A stretch of 64,000 nucleotides of DNA, from positions 1,116,001 to 1,180,000 of the forward strand of contig BLAL01000259.1 of NCBI GenBank assembly GCA_015698045.1. Reading direction: 5' to 3'. Below the pieces are notes generated by a model. The model was given only the letters and a program-made list of their open reading frames with translations, had not been told where the DNA came from and searched no databases. This document shows, piece by piece, positions 11,401-21,715 of the stretch. The stretch comes from Rhizophagus clarus. Lineage: Eukaryota; Glomeromycota; Glomeromycetes; Glomerales; Glomeraceae. Numbering within the stretch: position 1 is the stretch's first letter; each line of letters begins with the position of its first letter. Made by a program: the position numbers and the translations under genes.

Positions 11401-12776
11401 GAGCATAATTCTTCTGAGTGTTTTTTTGTTGATGGACCAGGTGGTACTGGCAAAACATTTTTATATAATACTATACTTGCAAAAGTTAGATTATGTGGTG
11501 AAATTGCATTACCTGTAGCTTCTTCTGGAATTGCTGCACTTTTAATAGATGGTGGTAGGACTGCACATTCTCGATTTAAAATTCCAATTAAATTAAATGA
11601 AACTTCAACATGCAATATTTCACGAAGAAGTAAAGAAGCCTGTTTGATTAATATAGCAAAGGTTTTTATTTGGGATGAAGCTCCAATGATGCATAAATTT
11701 GCATTTGAAGCTGTTGATCGAACACTTCGTGATATTACACAGATAGACAAACCATTTGGAGGAAAAATTTTTATTTTTGGAGGAGATTTTCGACAAATTC
11801 TGCCTGTAATACCACAACCCGTGCTGATATTGTATCTGCAAGTTTAAGTAAATCATATATATGGAGACATTTGAAAATTATGAAACTAACAATTAATATG
11901 AGACTTTGTCAATCTCATAATTCCCAAGATGATAATTCAAAACAAAAAGAATTTGCAGAATTTCTTTTAAAAATTGGAAATGGAGAATATTCAACCAATT
12001 CAAATACAGAAAATATGATAACTCTCTCTGCAGATATGACTATAACTAAGGGCAATTTAACTGATCTTGCAGATTTTGTTTATCCTAATTTGGCTAAAAA
12101 TTCAGGAAATGTAAATTATATGGTTGGCAGAGCAATATTAACTCCTAAAAATACTGATGTTGATATAATTTCAGATATGTTAATGAGTAGATTACCAGGT
12201 GAAACCAGAGTATATCCCAGTTTAGATTCTACAGATTCAACAGAAAATACCTATAGGCAGCAATCTCAGATATATTCACCTGAATTTTTGAGATCTTTAA
12301 AGGTGTCTGACCTTCCTCCTGGTGAATTAAAATTAAAAACAGGAATTCCAATTATACTTTTACGAAATCTGAATCCATCAGAGGGACTTTGCAACGGTAC
12401 CAGGCTAATTGTTCATGATCTTCAAAGTAAAGTAATTGATGCAGAAATTATTACTGGCTCTCATATTGGTAAACGTGTCTTTATACCTCGAATTACATTG
12501 AGTCCTTCAGAAAGCAGTTTACCCTTTACTTTAAAGCGATTACAATTTCCAGTACGTGTTGCATTTTCAATGACAATAAACAGAGCACAAGGCCAGACAT
12601 TAAACAAGATGGGACTTTATTTACCACAACCAGTGTTTTCACATGGCCAACTATATGTTGCTTTATCAAGGGTTATATCATATCAATGCATTAAGGTTCT
12701 TATATTACATAATGATTATCAAAAAGACTGTCAAACTAAAAATATTGTATATAGGGAAATTTTTCAAAATACTTAA
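8476..12776 (+). pseudogene. Helitron Rep-helicase, four stops and one frameshift
   Basis: A single frame runs from the ATG at 8476 to about 11815, interrupted only by TAA 8500, TGA 8899, TAA 9679 and TGA 10255. A one-base loss near 11812-11818 then moves the frame to the one ending at 12776. The intact product would be about 1,430 residues. The HUH nuclease motif is LPHAH, near 9943-9957. The two-tyrosine block is KYLYKYVYK, at 10354-10380. The Pif1-type helicase has Walker A GPGGTGKT (11434-11457), Walker B WDEAPM (near 11671), GGDFRQILPV, VAFSMTINRAQGQT and GQLYVALSRV. All catalytic motifs survive and the decay is light. Both TGA stops sit where family alignment favours Arg, consistent with CGA to TGA changes. 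The enzyme class nicks and unwinds single-stranded DNA for rolling-circle transposition. Confidence 0.93.
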
Positions 12777-13345
12777 TTAACACTATTTCAATAAATACTA
12801 TAAATATAATTAAATATAATTTGGCACATATCATTTTATTTTAAACTAATTTATATTCTTATTTTTTATACTAATCAATAGCTATTACATTAAATTTTTA
12901 ATTATAAATAATATTTAATTTTTCTATTTATTTATAACTCAAAAATTTCTTTAATATGCCATATTGGGACGTTGATTTACATAAATTTACAGATTCCAGC
13001 GCGACGGGTGATGGCTAGTTATAACTAAAAAGGAAAAGCAAAAGGCACTTTAGTACACCGCATGAGAAAATTTTTAAATTTCAGGAGTAAAATTACTAAC
13101 TATAAAAGGAAAAGAGAAATAACAGCATTTTATGCTGTAATTCTTGACGGCTGTGCCGATATTCTCATATAAAAATTTATTTATTTTCACGGGATATATG
13201 ATTTACTTCTTCAAAAGTATATTTTATGATTACATTTTATCTACTAAAGAAAATTATATTTTATATTTTTACTGGTTAATACAAAAAAAAAAATAAGATA
13301 AATTGTGGGCGTTGATCTTCATTGCACATGGTGTAACCACCTCTT
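12777..13345. other. Helitron 3' flank and BTB copy 2 upstream region
   Basis: AT-rich. It contains the candidate Helitron terminus (CTAG, 13016-13019). No gene seen. Confidence 0.35.
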
Positions 13346-13354
13346 CTATATAAA
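13346..13354 (+). promoter_or_regulatory. TATA box of BTB copy 2
   Basis: CTATATAAA lies about 50 bases before the ATG at 13404, the same spacing as at BTB copy 1. Confidence 0.5.
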
Positions 13355-13403
13355 ACTTCTATTCTTTCAAAAAATAATAATAATAATAATAAAATTCTCA
13401 AAA

Positions 13404-14798
13404 ATGACGAGAGGTTGTTCATTGGAACAGGACTTAAGATTATTAGTAAATAATCCAAAGTATAGTGATATAGAAATTTTATGTGAGGATGAAAAGAAAT
13501 TATACGGCTGTAGAGCAATTTTAGCAGCAAGATCCGAAGTATTTGATCGATTACTTTATAATGGAATGAAAGAAACTTATGAAAACAAAATTTCTTTTCC
13601 AAAGATTAATTCTTCCGGAATGGAGATTGTATTAGGATACACTTATACGGGATCAATTAAAGAAGAATCTTTAACAAAAGACAATATAATTGAGGCTTTT
13701 TACGCGGCTGACTATTTTCAATTACCAGACCTTCAAGATTTTATCATGAAAATTGCTAAAAATAAATTAGAAATTGAAAATTATTCACCAGAATTACTAT
13801 CTAAAGCTGCGGGAATAATGCCACTAGCGGAAGATAATATACTTCTTAACTTATTAATTGAAGCAGTTGCAATTATTCCATTAAATACTATTGAATTTGG
13901 TCGGTTATCTACTACAGGACTTAAATACCTTTTATCTTACACACGTGAAAAAGAAAAGCTCTTTGCGACCCCAGAATATGAAGTTTTTCGATATAGCGCT
14001 ATTCTAACAGCAAAACAAGTTTCTAACGATGCATTTAAAACTCTTACAAAACGGTTGCCATCCATAGAACAAACGGAGAATTCAATCCAAGTAAAAAACG
14101 AGTTCATTGCCGACAACCAAAAAGTTACTAAAGAATTGGAACCTTTAGTTGAATTTATTGATTTTAGTCAAATTAAAGGAAAAGTTTTGGCTGAAATTAT
14201 TGAACCATTAGATATTATCTCGACTGAGGCAATATTAAATGCTTATCGACAAAAAGTAACGTCATTTAACAATGATACGAATGGAACTCGGGGAATCCCC
14301 TGTAATTTTGATTATGTTTGGGATAAATCAGCATGTGGATCAAAACTCATTATTGAAAATAATGGAAAAGTTGTAAGTGCACCAGATGGTGTTGTATCAC
14401 ACCAAGGTATTAGAGCTAAAGTGGCACTGGAGGAAAAAGGCATTTATGAATTTGATTTTATTATTGAAAAGGGTGGTAATCCTACTTGGGTTGGATTATG
14501 TTCGTCAGAACATCTTAATTTTGAAGCTATGTCGACGTGTCAAACTACCATTTGGGTGTTAGGTTCTACTGGTTATTGTTACAATTCTGGTAATGGATCA
14601 AATTATTGTCAACCATTTGGAGATGGCGCAAAAGTTATTGTAAATTTAGATATGAATAAGAGAACTTGTGCTTTTACAATCAATGGTAAAAAGTACCCGG
14701 AGGTACCGGGGTGGAATAACTTACCATCAAAACTTTATCCTCTAGTAACATTACGTTATCCTGGTCGCTATCGAATTCAATCTTGTCGTCGAAAATAA
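13404..14798 (+). CDS. BTB-BACK-SPRY domain protein (copy 2)
   Basis: Single exon, 464 residues from the ATG at 13404. The frame is open further upstream, but the MTRGCSLEQDLRLLVNN start matches the paralogues and follows the TATA box at normal spacing. BTB is at about 15-125 (NPKYSDIEILCEDEKKLYGC, RAILAARSEVFDRLLYNGMK, YTYTGSIKEESLTKDNIIEA). The BACK-like region follows to about 300 (IEFGRLSTTGLKYLL, TPEYEVFRYSAILTAKQVSN). SPRY-like at about 310-460 (PTWVGLCSSE, WVLGSTGYC, DGAKVIVNLDMNKRTCAF, NGKKYPEVPGWNNLPSKLYP). Likely a Cul3-type substrate adaptor (inference). Close to copy 1, with a head-to-head relation across the Helitron. Intronless and apparently intact. Confidence 0.87.
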   Translation: MTRGCSLEQDLRLLVNNPKYSDIEILCEDEKKLYGCRAILAARSEVFDRLLYNGMKETYENKISFPKINSSGMEIVLGYTYTGSIKEESLTKDNIIEAFYAADYFQLPDLQDFIMKIAKNKLEIENYSPELLSKAAGIMPLAEDNILLNLLIEAVAIIPLNTIEFGRLSTTGLKYLLSYTREKEKLFATPEYEVFRYSAILTAKQVSNDAFKTLTKRLPSIEQTENSIQVKNEFIADNQKVTKELEPLVEFIDFSQIKGKVLAEIIEPLDIISTEAILNAYRQKVTSFNNDTNGTRGIPCNFDYVWDKSACGSKLIIENNGKVVSAPDGVVSHQGIRAKVALEEKGIYEFDFIIEKGGNPTWVGLCSSEHLNFEAMSTCQTTIWVLGSTGYCYNSGNGSNYCQPFGDGAKVIVNLDMNKRTCAFTINGKKYPEVPGWNNLPSKLYPLVTLRYPGRYRIQSCRRK

Positions 14799-15196
14799 CT
14801 TAAGTGTCATTATGTAATATATTAATAAACGAACAAAAGAAAAAATTTAATTCGTATGATACGTTTGTGTTGTATATTAAAAGTCTAATTAAAAGTACCT
14901 TGTCTTTATTTTTATTCCGATTTAACACAATTACGTATTTTTTACAATTCACTTGCCGATGCATGCATCGATATAAATACACCTAGATTACAGGAAGTAC
15001 ACCGGTCGGTCGTACTCGATACGTCACGTCAATTTTGTTATTATAATTAATCACGTGTATAAAATATATTTACAAACGCGCTGCACAAAATACTTATTTG
15101 GTAATATGTCGGATAAGATATAAATATGGTTTATCTCCTCATGTAAGCTTATAAATTTTTTCGTTCCCTTAAAAATTTTTTTTTTTTTTTTCAAAT
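14799..15196. other. Intergenic between BTB copies 2 and 3
   Basis: About 400 bp separate two genes on the same strand. TATAAATA near 15118-15126 may be the TATA box of copy 3. T16 (15176-15191) abuts its start codon. Confidence 0.4.
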
Positions 15197-16603
15197 ATGA
15201 AAGGATATTCGTTAGACCAAGATTTAAAATTATTATTAAATAATCCAAAGTATAGTGATTTAGAAATCATTTGTGAAGATAATAGAAAATTATATGCATC
15301 TAGGGCAATTTTAGCAGCGAGATCAGAAGTATTTGATGGGCTACTTTATAATGGAATGAAAGAAAGTTACGAAAATCAAATTCATTTTCCATCGATTAAT
15401 TCTTTTGTAATGGAAATTGTATTGGAATATACTTATACAGGTTCAATTAAGGAAGAATCTTTAACTGAAGATAATATAATTGAAGCCTTTAGTGCAGCGG
15501 ATTATTTCCAATTACCAAACCTACAGGATTTTATTATGAAAATTTTTAAAAACGCCCTATTATGTGGTTGCGCAGAAAACTATTTACCGGAATTATTATC
15601 GAAAGTCGTGAAAAAAATGCCATTAACGGAAAATAATGTTCTTATAAATTTATTAGTCGAAGAATTAGCAATTATTCCATTAAATGCAATTGAATTTGGT
15701 CGATTATCTCTTGAAGCACTTCAATGTCTTTTGTGTTACACACACGAAAAAGAAATGACCTTTGCAACTCCGGAATACGAAGTTCTCCGATATAGTGCTA
15801 TTCTAGCAGGAAAAAAAGTATCTTATGAAGCATACGAAATTCTTTTTAGACAGTTGCCAGTTTTAGAGCAATTAGAGAATCAGATCCAAGTAGAAGATAA
15901 TTTTACCGATTGTCAAAAAGTTGCAGAAGAATTGGAACCTTTGATTAAATTTATTGATCTTAAAAGAATCAAAGGTCAAGTGTTAGCAAAAATTATTGAG
16001 CCATTGGGAATTGTTCCAGAAGAAGCAATCATGGATGTTTATCGGTATAAAGCAATATCAAATGATTCGGATCTAAACGATGTTCGTGGAATGTCTCCTT
16101 ACGTTTGGGATGAGCTAGCATGTGGATCAAAAATCTTGATTAAGGAAAATGGAAGTATTGTAGAATCAACGTATGAATTTCAGCATCTTCAAAGTGTTAG
16201 AAGTAAAATGTCATTTGAAAATGAAGGAATCTTTGAGTGGGATATCATTATTGAGAGAAACTGTAAAAATGTTTATATCGGAGTATGTGGAAATTTGAAT
16301 TACGACAAATTTGCAGGTTCTCAACCAATTGGATGGGTACTGGGTTCCAATGGTAATTGTTGTAATTCCGGAATTTGGCTAAACAATTATTGTAATAGAT
16401 TTAGAGACGGCTCTAAAGTTACTGTTCATTTAAACATGAATCAAAGAACTTGTGCTTTTACGGTCAATGGCGTAAGGTATCCGGAGGTACCAGAGTGGAA
16501 TTTGCCGTCAAAGCTTTATCCAGTAGTGTCATTATGTTATCCTGGTCGTATTCGAATTCAACCCCTTCAAAATCAAAATATTCAAATAATTGAATTGATT
16601 TGA
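15197..16603 (+). CDS. BTB-BACK-SPRY domain protein (copy 3)
   Basis: Single exon, 468 residues. The order is BTB (NNPKYSDLEIICEDNRKLYA, RAILAARSEVFDGLLYNGMK), BACK-like (IPLNAIEFGRLSLEALQCLL), and SPRY-like (NVYIGVCGN, WVLGSNGNCCN, RDGSKVTVHLNMNQRTCAF, NGVRYPEVPEWNLPSKLYPV). Its N-terminus is MKGYSLDQDLKLLL instead of MTRG.SLEQDLRLL. It has an extra segment (FKNALLCGCAENYL) at the BTB/BACK boundary and a C-terminal tail (QPLQNQNIQIIELI) that the other copies lack. It sits 398 bp downstream of copy 2 in the same orientation, consistent with an old tandem duplication. Putative ubiquitin-ligase adaptor; the target is unknown. Confidence 0.86.
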   Translation: MKGYSLDQDLKLLLNNPKYSDLEIICEDNRKLYASRAILAARSEVFDGLLYNGMKESYENQIHFPSINSFVMEIVLEYTYTGSIKEESLTEDNIIEAFSAADYFQLPNLQDFIMKIFKNALLCGCAENYLPELLSKVVKKMPLTENNVLINLLVEELAIIPLNAIEFGRLSLEALQCLLCYTHEKEMTFATPEYEVLRYSAILAGKKVSYEAYEILFRQLPVLEQLENQIQVEDNFTDCQKVAEELEPLIKFIDLKRIKGQVLAKIIEPLGIVPEEAIMDVYRYKAISNDSDLNDVRGMSPYVWDELACGSKILIKENGSIVESTYEFQHLQSVRSKMSFENEGIFEWDIIIERNCKNVYIGVCGNLNYDKFAGSQPIGWVLGSNGNCCNSGIWLNNYCNRFRDGSKVTVHLNMNQRTCAFTVNGVRYPEVPEWNLPSKLYPVVSLCYPGRIRIQPLQNQNIQIIELI

Positions 16604-17689
16604 TTCGTTTTACGTATACTATAATAATGAAACCGGGAAAGAATTATTCAAATCATTGTATATAAATAATTCACGTTTATCCTTCTTAGTACGAAACCAC
16701 GTAATAAAATCTTGCTTCTTTTTTGTATGGATTAATGATAATATAATAAAGAATAATAAAAAAGCAGGATTCGTAAATAATTGCAATAGTTCTTATCGAT
16801 ATTAAATGTAAATGCACAATTATCTTAAAAAATTCGTGTCGGCTAAATTTGACACAAATGTCATGATGGGCCAAAAAACTTTAATCTTTGTTAATAAATA
16901 CTCACATAAATTATTATTTTATAATTAGTTATTTCTATTGACTTTCCTTTTTTGTTTTCTGTCACCACCAATAAAAGAATCAATAATTAAGTCTTCTTAA
17001 AAAATATTGTATTTATTTACCATCGCGGAAATTGAACCAATCGGAAGGATTTTGATACCAAATTCTATTGGGGTTAATATAATGGTACTAATTGTTAATC
17101 GTAAATGTGAGTTCAATTCATCTGAATTTTCTCCTTCAGAAGATGATTTACAAACAGTTCTATTAATATTTAACAGAAGACATTATTCTTATTATTTTTT
17201 TTTTTAATTTAGTAACGCGTTTATTTATTAATTTATTTAATTACATTGATATATAAATCTAGTAAACACCTATAAAATAATAATAAATTATTATTCTATA
17301 TAACTAAATTGATCCTATTCTAATATCTAACTAAAAATTATCGCTATACTATCAATGTAACTATCTATTCTAAGTTAATATTTCAATTTCATAATATTAC
17401 TCCAAGAGCTTTTAATAGATTTTTCCGTTGTAACTCTATCTATAAGTTTATCTTTTGTTACTAAATTAATCGTATTTAAAAAATTTTTTTCTGAATTTTT
17501 TATATTACTATTTTCATCTTTTTTTGTTTTTTTTTGTTTTTTATCATTGTATCTTCTTTCGCTTTGTCTATCTCCTTACTCCTCTTTCTTTTCCTCCTTT
17601 TAGTCCATTTTTGTAATACCTTTTGCTATTTCGAGTTCGTTCACGATTTGACATTATTCTTGATTATCAGTAGTTGAAACAATAATAAA
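16604..17689. other. Intergenic
   Basis: AT-rich, no supported gene. On the minus strand about 17400-17660 has a short Arg/Lys-rich open start (MSNRERTRNSKRYYKNG) that soon hits stops, so it is probably a relic. Confidence 0.3.
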
Positions 17690-17950
17690 GAAACCAGAAT
17701 TCGGTCGATTGTCTGTATCTTTTATACTGTATATCTTTCTCTATGAAAGTAAGAAGTTCTTCAATATACAATTCTAGTAGCAGAACATTTGGAACGACCG
17801 CAAACTTTTGAGCAATTGAGAATTCAATCAAAGCAGAAAACAAATTTATTATCAATATTGTTAAAGAATAGGAATCTTTGATTAAATTTATATAGCGATT
17901 TAAAATGATTAGAACTGCAATTTTATTCACTAGAAATTATTTCAATATCT
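17690..17950 (+). pseudogene. Ancient BTB-BACK-SPRY relic (BACK region only)
   Basis: The plus strand shows EFGRLSV, then a frame-broken stretch. After that FEQLRIQSKQK is aligned with LEQLENQIQVED of the intact copies. A nucleotide match to the segment encoding ELEPLIKFIDLKRIKG follows (GGAATCTTTGATTAAATTTA at about 17871). No BTB or SPRY part remains. The order and spacing agree with BTB copy 3, giving a heavily decayed member of the family. Confidence 0.65.
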
Positions 17951-18757
17951 CGAAGAAAGAGACAGCTTGTACTCTGATATCGAAACATTGCATCTTTAAG
18001 TAATTTAAATTTAGTGATATACGTGAATAACCACTTTGTTGGATCTGTTATCTGTTAGCGTATGGACCAAAACAGATGACGGAAATTTTATAATGCACGT
18101 ACCAAAATGCTAGAACTAAGATGACATCAGAAAATAACTATATAAATAATCATATGGGCGGATTTGACTTGACCCAGTAACTCGGAGTATTAACTATGGC
18201 AACTTAAATACTAAAATTAGGAATGTTTTTTCCTTAAATGGTATTTCACTTGCTAAAGTTAATCGAACGATAATTGAGACGACGGCAAAATCAGCCCATA
18301 TGTACAGTTAATTTCAGTCATTAGTATTATTACGTCATTTACAACATCCTAACACGAATCTAAATGACTCATCGTTGCAATGTAGTTAAAGTATGAGTCA
18401 ATAATCATCAAATAGATTATGAAAATCGTTACCGTTCATTGACAACTTGAGAAAAAAATTATTTCAATAACAAATTAGATGTAATAAGAAGCAATTACGC
18501 AAAAGTTTCGCAATTTATTTTGATTGATCGATATCTTGTTGAGTTAATTGAAATTATATGAGTATGACTCATCAGAAAAGAAATGTTATTCGTCATTTCG
18601 TTTGAAGATTTTAAGTCATTTGTTAAACACTCAAAAATCTATAAATAATGGTTTAATAGGATCTTTGAAAAAAAAAAGTAATTGATTCTGAAATAAAAAT
18701 ATTTTTATTCTCTTCTGTATATACTGTACATATCTTCTTTCTGAATACATTTAAGAG
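17951..18757. other. Intergenic
   Basis: No gene recognised. GA-rich and AT-rich sequence leads up to the truncated BTB gene. Confidence 0.3.
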
Positions 18758-19365
18758 ATGACGAAATCTGAAATGAAAAAACTTGAACAAGATATGAGAG
18801 GATTGATAAATAATCCAAAATATAGTGATGTAGAAATTTTATGCGAAGGCGAAAAGAAATTTTATGCTCATAGAGCAATCTTAGGAACAAGATCCAATGT
18901 ATTCCATGATTTACTTTATAATGGAATGAAAGAAACCCAAATTTCTTTTCCAAAGATTAATTCTTCTGCAATGGAAGTTGTATTAGAATTTATTTATACA
19001 GGATCAGTTAAAGAATCGCTAACAAAAGATAATATAGTCGAAGCTTTTTACGCTGCAGATTTTTTTCAACTATCAGTCCTACAGGATTTTATTACACAAA
19101 CAATCAAAAATGCTAATTTCGCAGAAAATTATTCACCGGAATTACTATCAAAAGTTTCAGAAAAATTATCATTAACAGAAGATAATATTCTGCTTAATTC
19201 ATTTGTTGAAGCAGCATTTCATTGAATTTGATCGATTGTCTATTACTGTACACATGAAAAAGAAGCCCTTCCATAACCTCAAAATATAAAGATTTTCGTT
19301 ACGGTACTATTCTTACAGCGAAACAAGTCTTACAGCGAAACAAGTTTCTAATGTTGCACATATAA
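18758..19365 (+). pseudogene. BTB-BACK-SPRY copy 4, truncated and broken
   Basis: An open frame of 155 residues (18758-19225) contains a complete-looking BTB domain (NNPKYSDVEILCEGEKKFYA, RAILGTRSNVFHDLLYNGMK, FIYTGSVKESLTKDNIVEAF) and the start of BACK. It ends at a TGA exactly where the paralogues continue with IEFGRLS. Beyond the stop the BACK region is still readable but frame-broken (YTHEKEA, then FRYGTILTAKQVSN), with a perfect 17-bp tandem duplication at 19312-19345. No SPRY domain follows. A BTB-only protein could still be made, which could act as a dominant partner, but decay is the simpler reading. Four residues (ESYEN region) are missing from the BTB relative to the others. Confidence 0.8.
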
Positions 19366-21683
19366 TTCGGATTTACTTAGTTCGGGCGAGTTATTTTTGC
19401 TGAAAACTGGGGAATTTAAAATCATTTTAAATTGGATTCTAATAATTTTGCATAAACAAATTCCTATATTACCGCATTACCGTTCCAATGACCATTCTTT
19501 TAGTACCTAAAATATGAGATAAAGAAAAAGTTATTACCAATCAATAACATTTATTGTCTATTATTAAAATAAGAAAGCCAAAAAAAAAAAAATTAAAACT
19601 GAATTAGTATTATTGTTGAAAAAGGAAATTACTAAAATACTCATCGAGTTACTATAGTACAAAATCATAACAACATCATGTTTTCTTACATTCTTAATTT
19701 CATTTTATACATTATAGTAATTTTACAAATTAATAAATAAATGGCGCCAAAACACAATCTTTTATTGATAAACAAATAAAATTTTTATCGTTAACCAACT
19801 GTTAATTTTTTTTTTAACCAATCAAAAGTTAAAGTTTCTCATTTTGTCTAATATAAATCAACTGGCAATAAGTCCTTTCTCGCATCAATTGACTTTCAAC
19901 AAATTTATTCAAAGGGTTAATCGTATGCTTCTATTAATATTTTCTAATATAATATTGGACTTATCGGAGTATTGTTTTCAATCAGTAATTTTTTGCACAA
20001 CCACATGATTTTTTATAACCATCCAAGAGTATTCAGCTTTTACTTAAATTTTCTCGAATTTTCTTAAAAAAGAAATAAGTAATAAAAATGACAATTCCAC
20101 ACGTTCCTGTAGAATATAGAAAGCAAGTAGCTATGGAATCTGCTTTTACCGAAGACATCTATTAAAAGTTATGAATCTGGATCTCAACAGTAAAAGAGAT
20201 ATTTGGTCTTGAAAATCGTCCATCTCCATCTCAGTACAATATACAAAGAAATATACAAAGAAATGTGTGATATGTAACAACTGTTCATATTTTGAACTCC
20301 TAAAACCATGAACCAATTAACCGATTGTAATAATGATCTTATATTAGATTTATCTAATGAATTACTAAATGAAAAATTGCAATTACTAATACTAGTGTTA
20401 AATATCGGAATATCATAATTGATGCCTGGCATTGGTTTTTGCGAAAAGTTCAATCAAAATCTGGATTTAAAAAGATTAAATTAATTACTTGAAGGGCTTC
20501 CTTCAGTCATGTCATCTGAGCTTGAATTATTGAGACAACGTATATCCCGAATTTGAGACTCAAGTATCAACTCTTAATGTGGCCAACAGGAGGAATTTAG
20601 AGATCGCTGTTGAAATACTGCTAATAGAAATGTTCTAGAATGTGTAATATTAGTTTAATCTAAGGCCTTAACTTTTAGCAATACGGAAAGTAAGATTTGC
20701 ATTGATAAGATCTATAGTCCTATTTGGTATAGTCTATTAAAATATCAACGCGAATTTTTTAGATTCGGCTTGTTATAGTCCGTAGTTCGCCCAGATTCGT
20801 TCAATTCGTTCTCAGGTTCATTCTCAGGCTTCCTGGACTACAAATACACATGATACTAATACCATCAGCTCATCTTCACAATCTGTAAAAAAAAACTCGT
20901 CTATTGGTTAAGACATTGATTTAACTAAACGTGCTTGCTTGCATTACCTCAGAATCAATACCGTGAATGTGACCAGAATCTTCCAGTTCTCATATACTTC
21001 ACAATGCAACAATCAAAGCGTCCTACCCTTCCCTATGCATGTGCTTACGTAGATGAAATGTTGAGAATTTGAGGTACAAAAATGGTGCAACTCTAATTAT
21101 TCGTGCAAATAGTGTAATAAGGCAAAGACCCGACCAAAAAACCGTATTAAGCCACAACCTGGAGTAGCTGCAAGTAACTTAAGCACCTAATAATGATCAT
21201 TGAAGTTGGCCACACTCAAAGTCTTCCCAATCTTTATGGAAATGTAACTCTTTACTTCAAGAATTTTCTTGATTGCATTTAAATAAGGCTATTCGTGTAT
21301 AACATGAAAATAAAACTATTCAAGAAAAACTTTTGCTTTAATTGTTATATACTCAGTTAAGATCGTTACTAATATAAATATGGATATTTATTTTTAGCCC
21401 TGTCATGATTTGATAGTTAAGTCCTGGAATTAACGATAAGGTTCCCATCGTAAGCCCAAAGATTGACGGTTGGCGTAAGCGATGATTTTTCTAGCATTTT
21501 TCATTTTAACTTCTTTAAATTTATTTCTTTTGGTAATTATAATTCATGAGCAGTCATCAATGACAAAATACTAGATACCGGTGATCAGAATTTAAAGATA
21601 CTGTCCTGGGACGTTCTTATTGAATTTATAAGAATTAGAATTTTTTGAAAATTGATATTAAACAAATATATTCTCAGTATCTC

Positions 21684-21715
<32 letters not shown>

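Larger units (their letters stand above)
7153..13019 (+). mobile_element. Decayed autonomous-type Helitron (ends approximate)
   Basis: The unit contains the OB-fold gene and the Rep-helicase frame in the same orientation. The left end is not resolved; 7153 is simply the first coding base. A candidate right end is CTAG at 13016-13019 followed by T, preceded by the GC-rich stretch CAGCGCGACGGGTGATGG. Helitrons end in CTRR next to a T, but no clear terminal hairpin is visible, so this end is tentative. The element interrupts the BTB gene neighbourhood. Confidence 0.6.

Noticed and set aside
11286..11856. Minus-strand open frames inside the Helitron helicase
   Set aside because: They lie opposite conserved Walker A and B coding sequence and have no domain of their own, so they are shadows.
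8476..12776. Stop codon reassignment in the Helitron frame
   Set aside because: Both TAA and TGA occur, there is also a frameshift, and nearby host genes end normally at the same codons. Decay is simpler.
13000..13019. Definite Helitron 3' terminus
   Set aside because: CTAG followed by T is present, but no convincing hairpin precedes it, so it is kept only as a tentative boundary.
13305..13403. N-terminal extension of BTB copy 2 upstream of 13404
   Set aside because: The extension covers the TATA box and a microsatellite-like AAT run, and the paralogues all start at the MTRG/MKG position.
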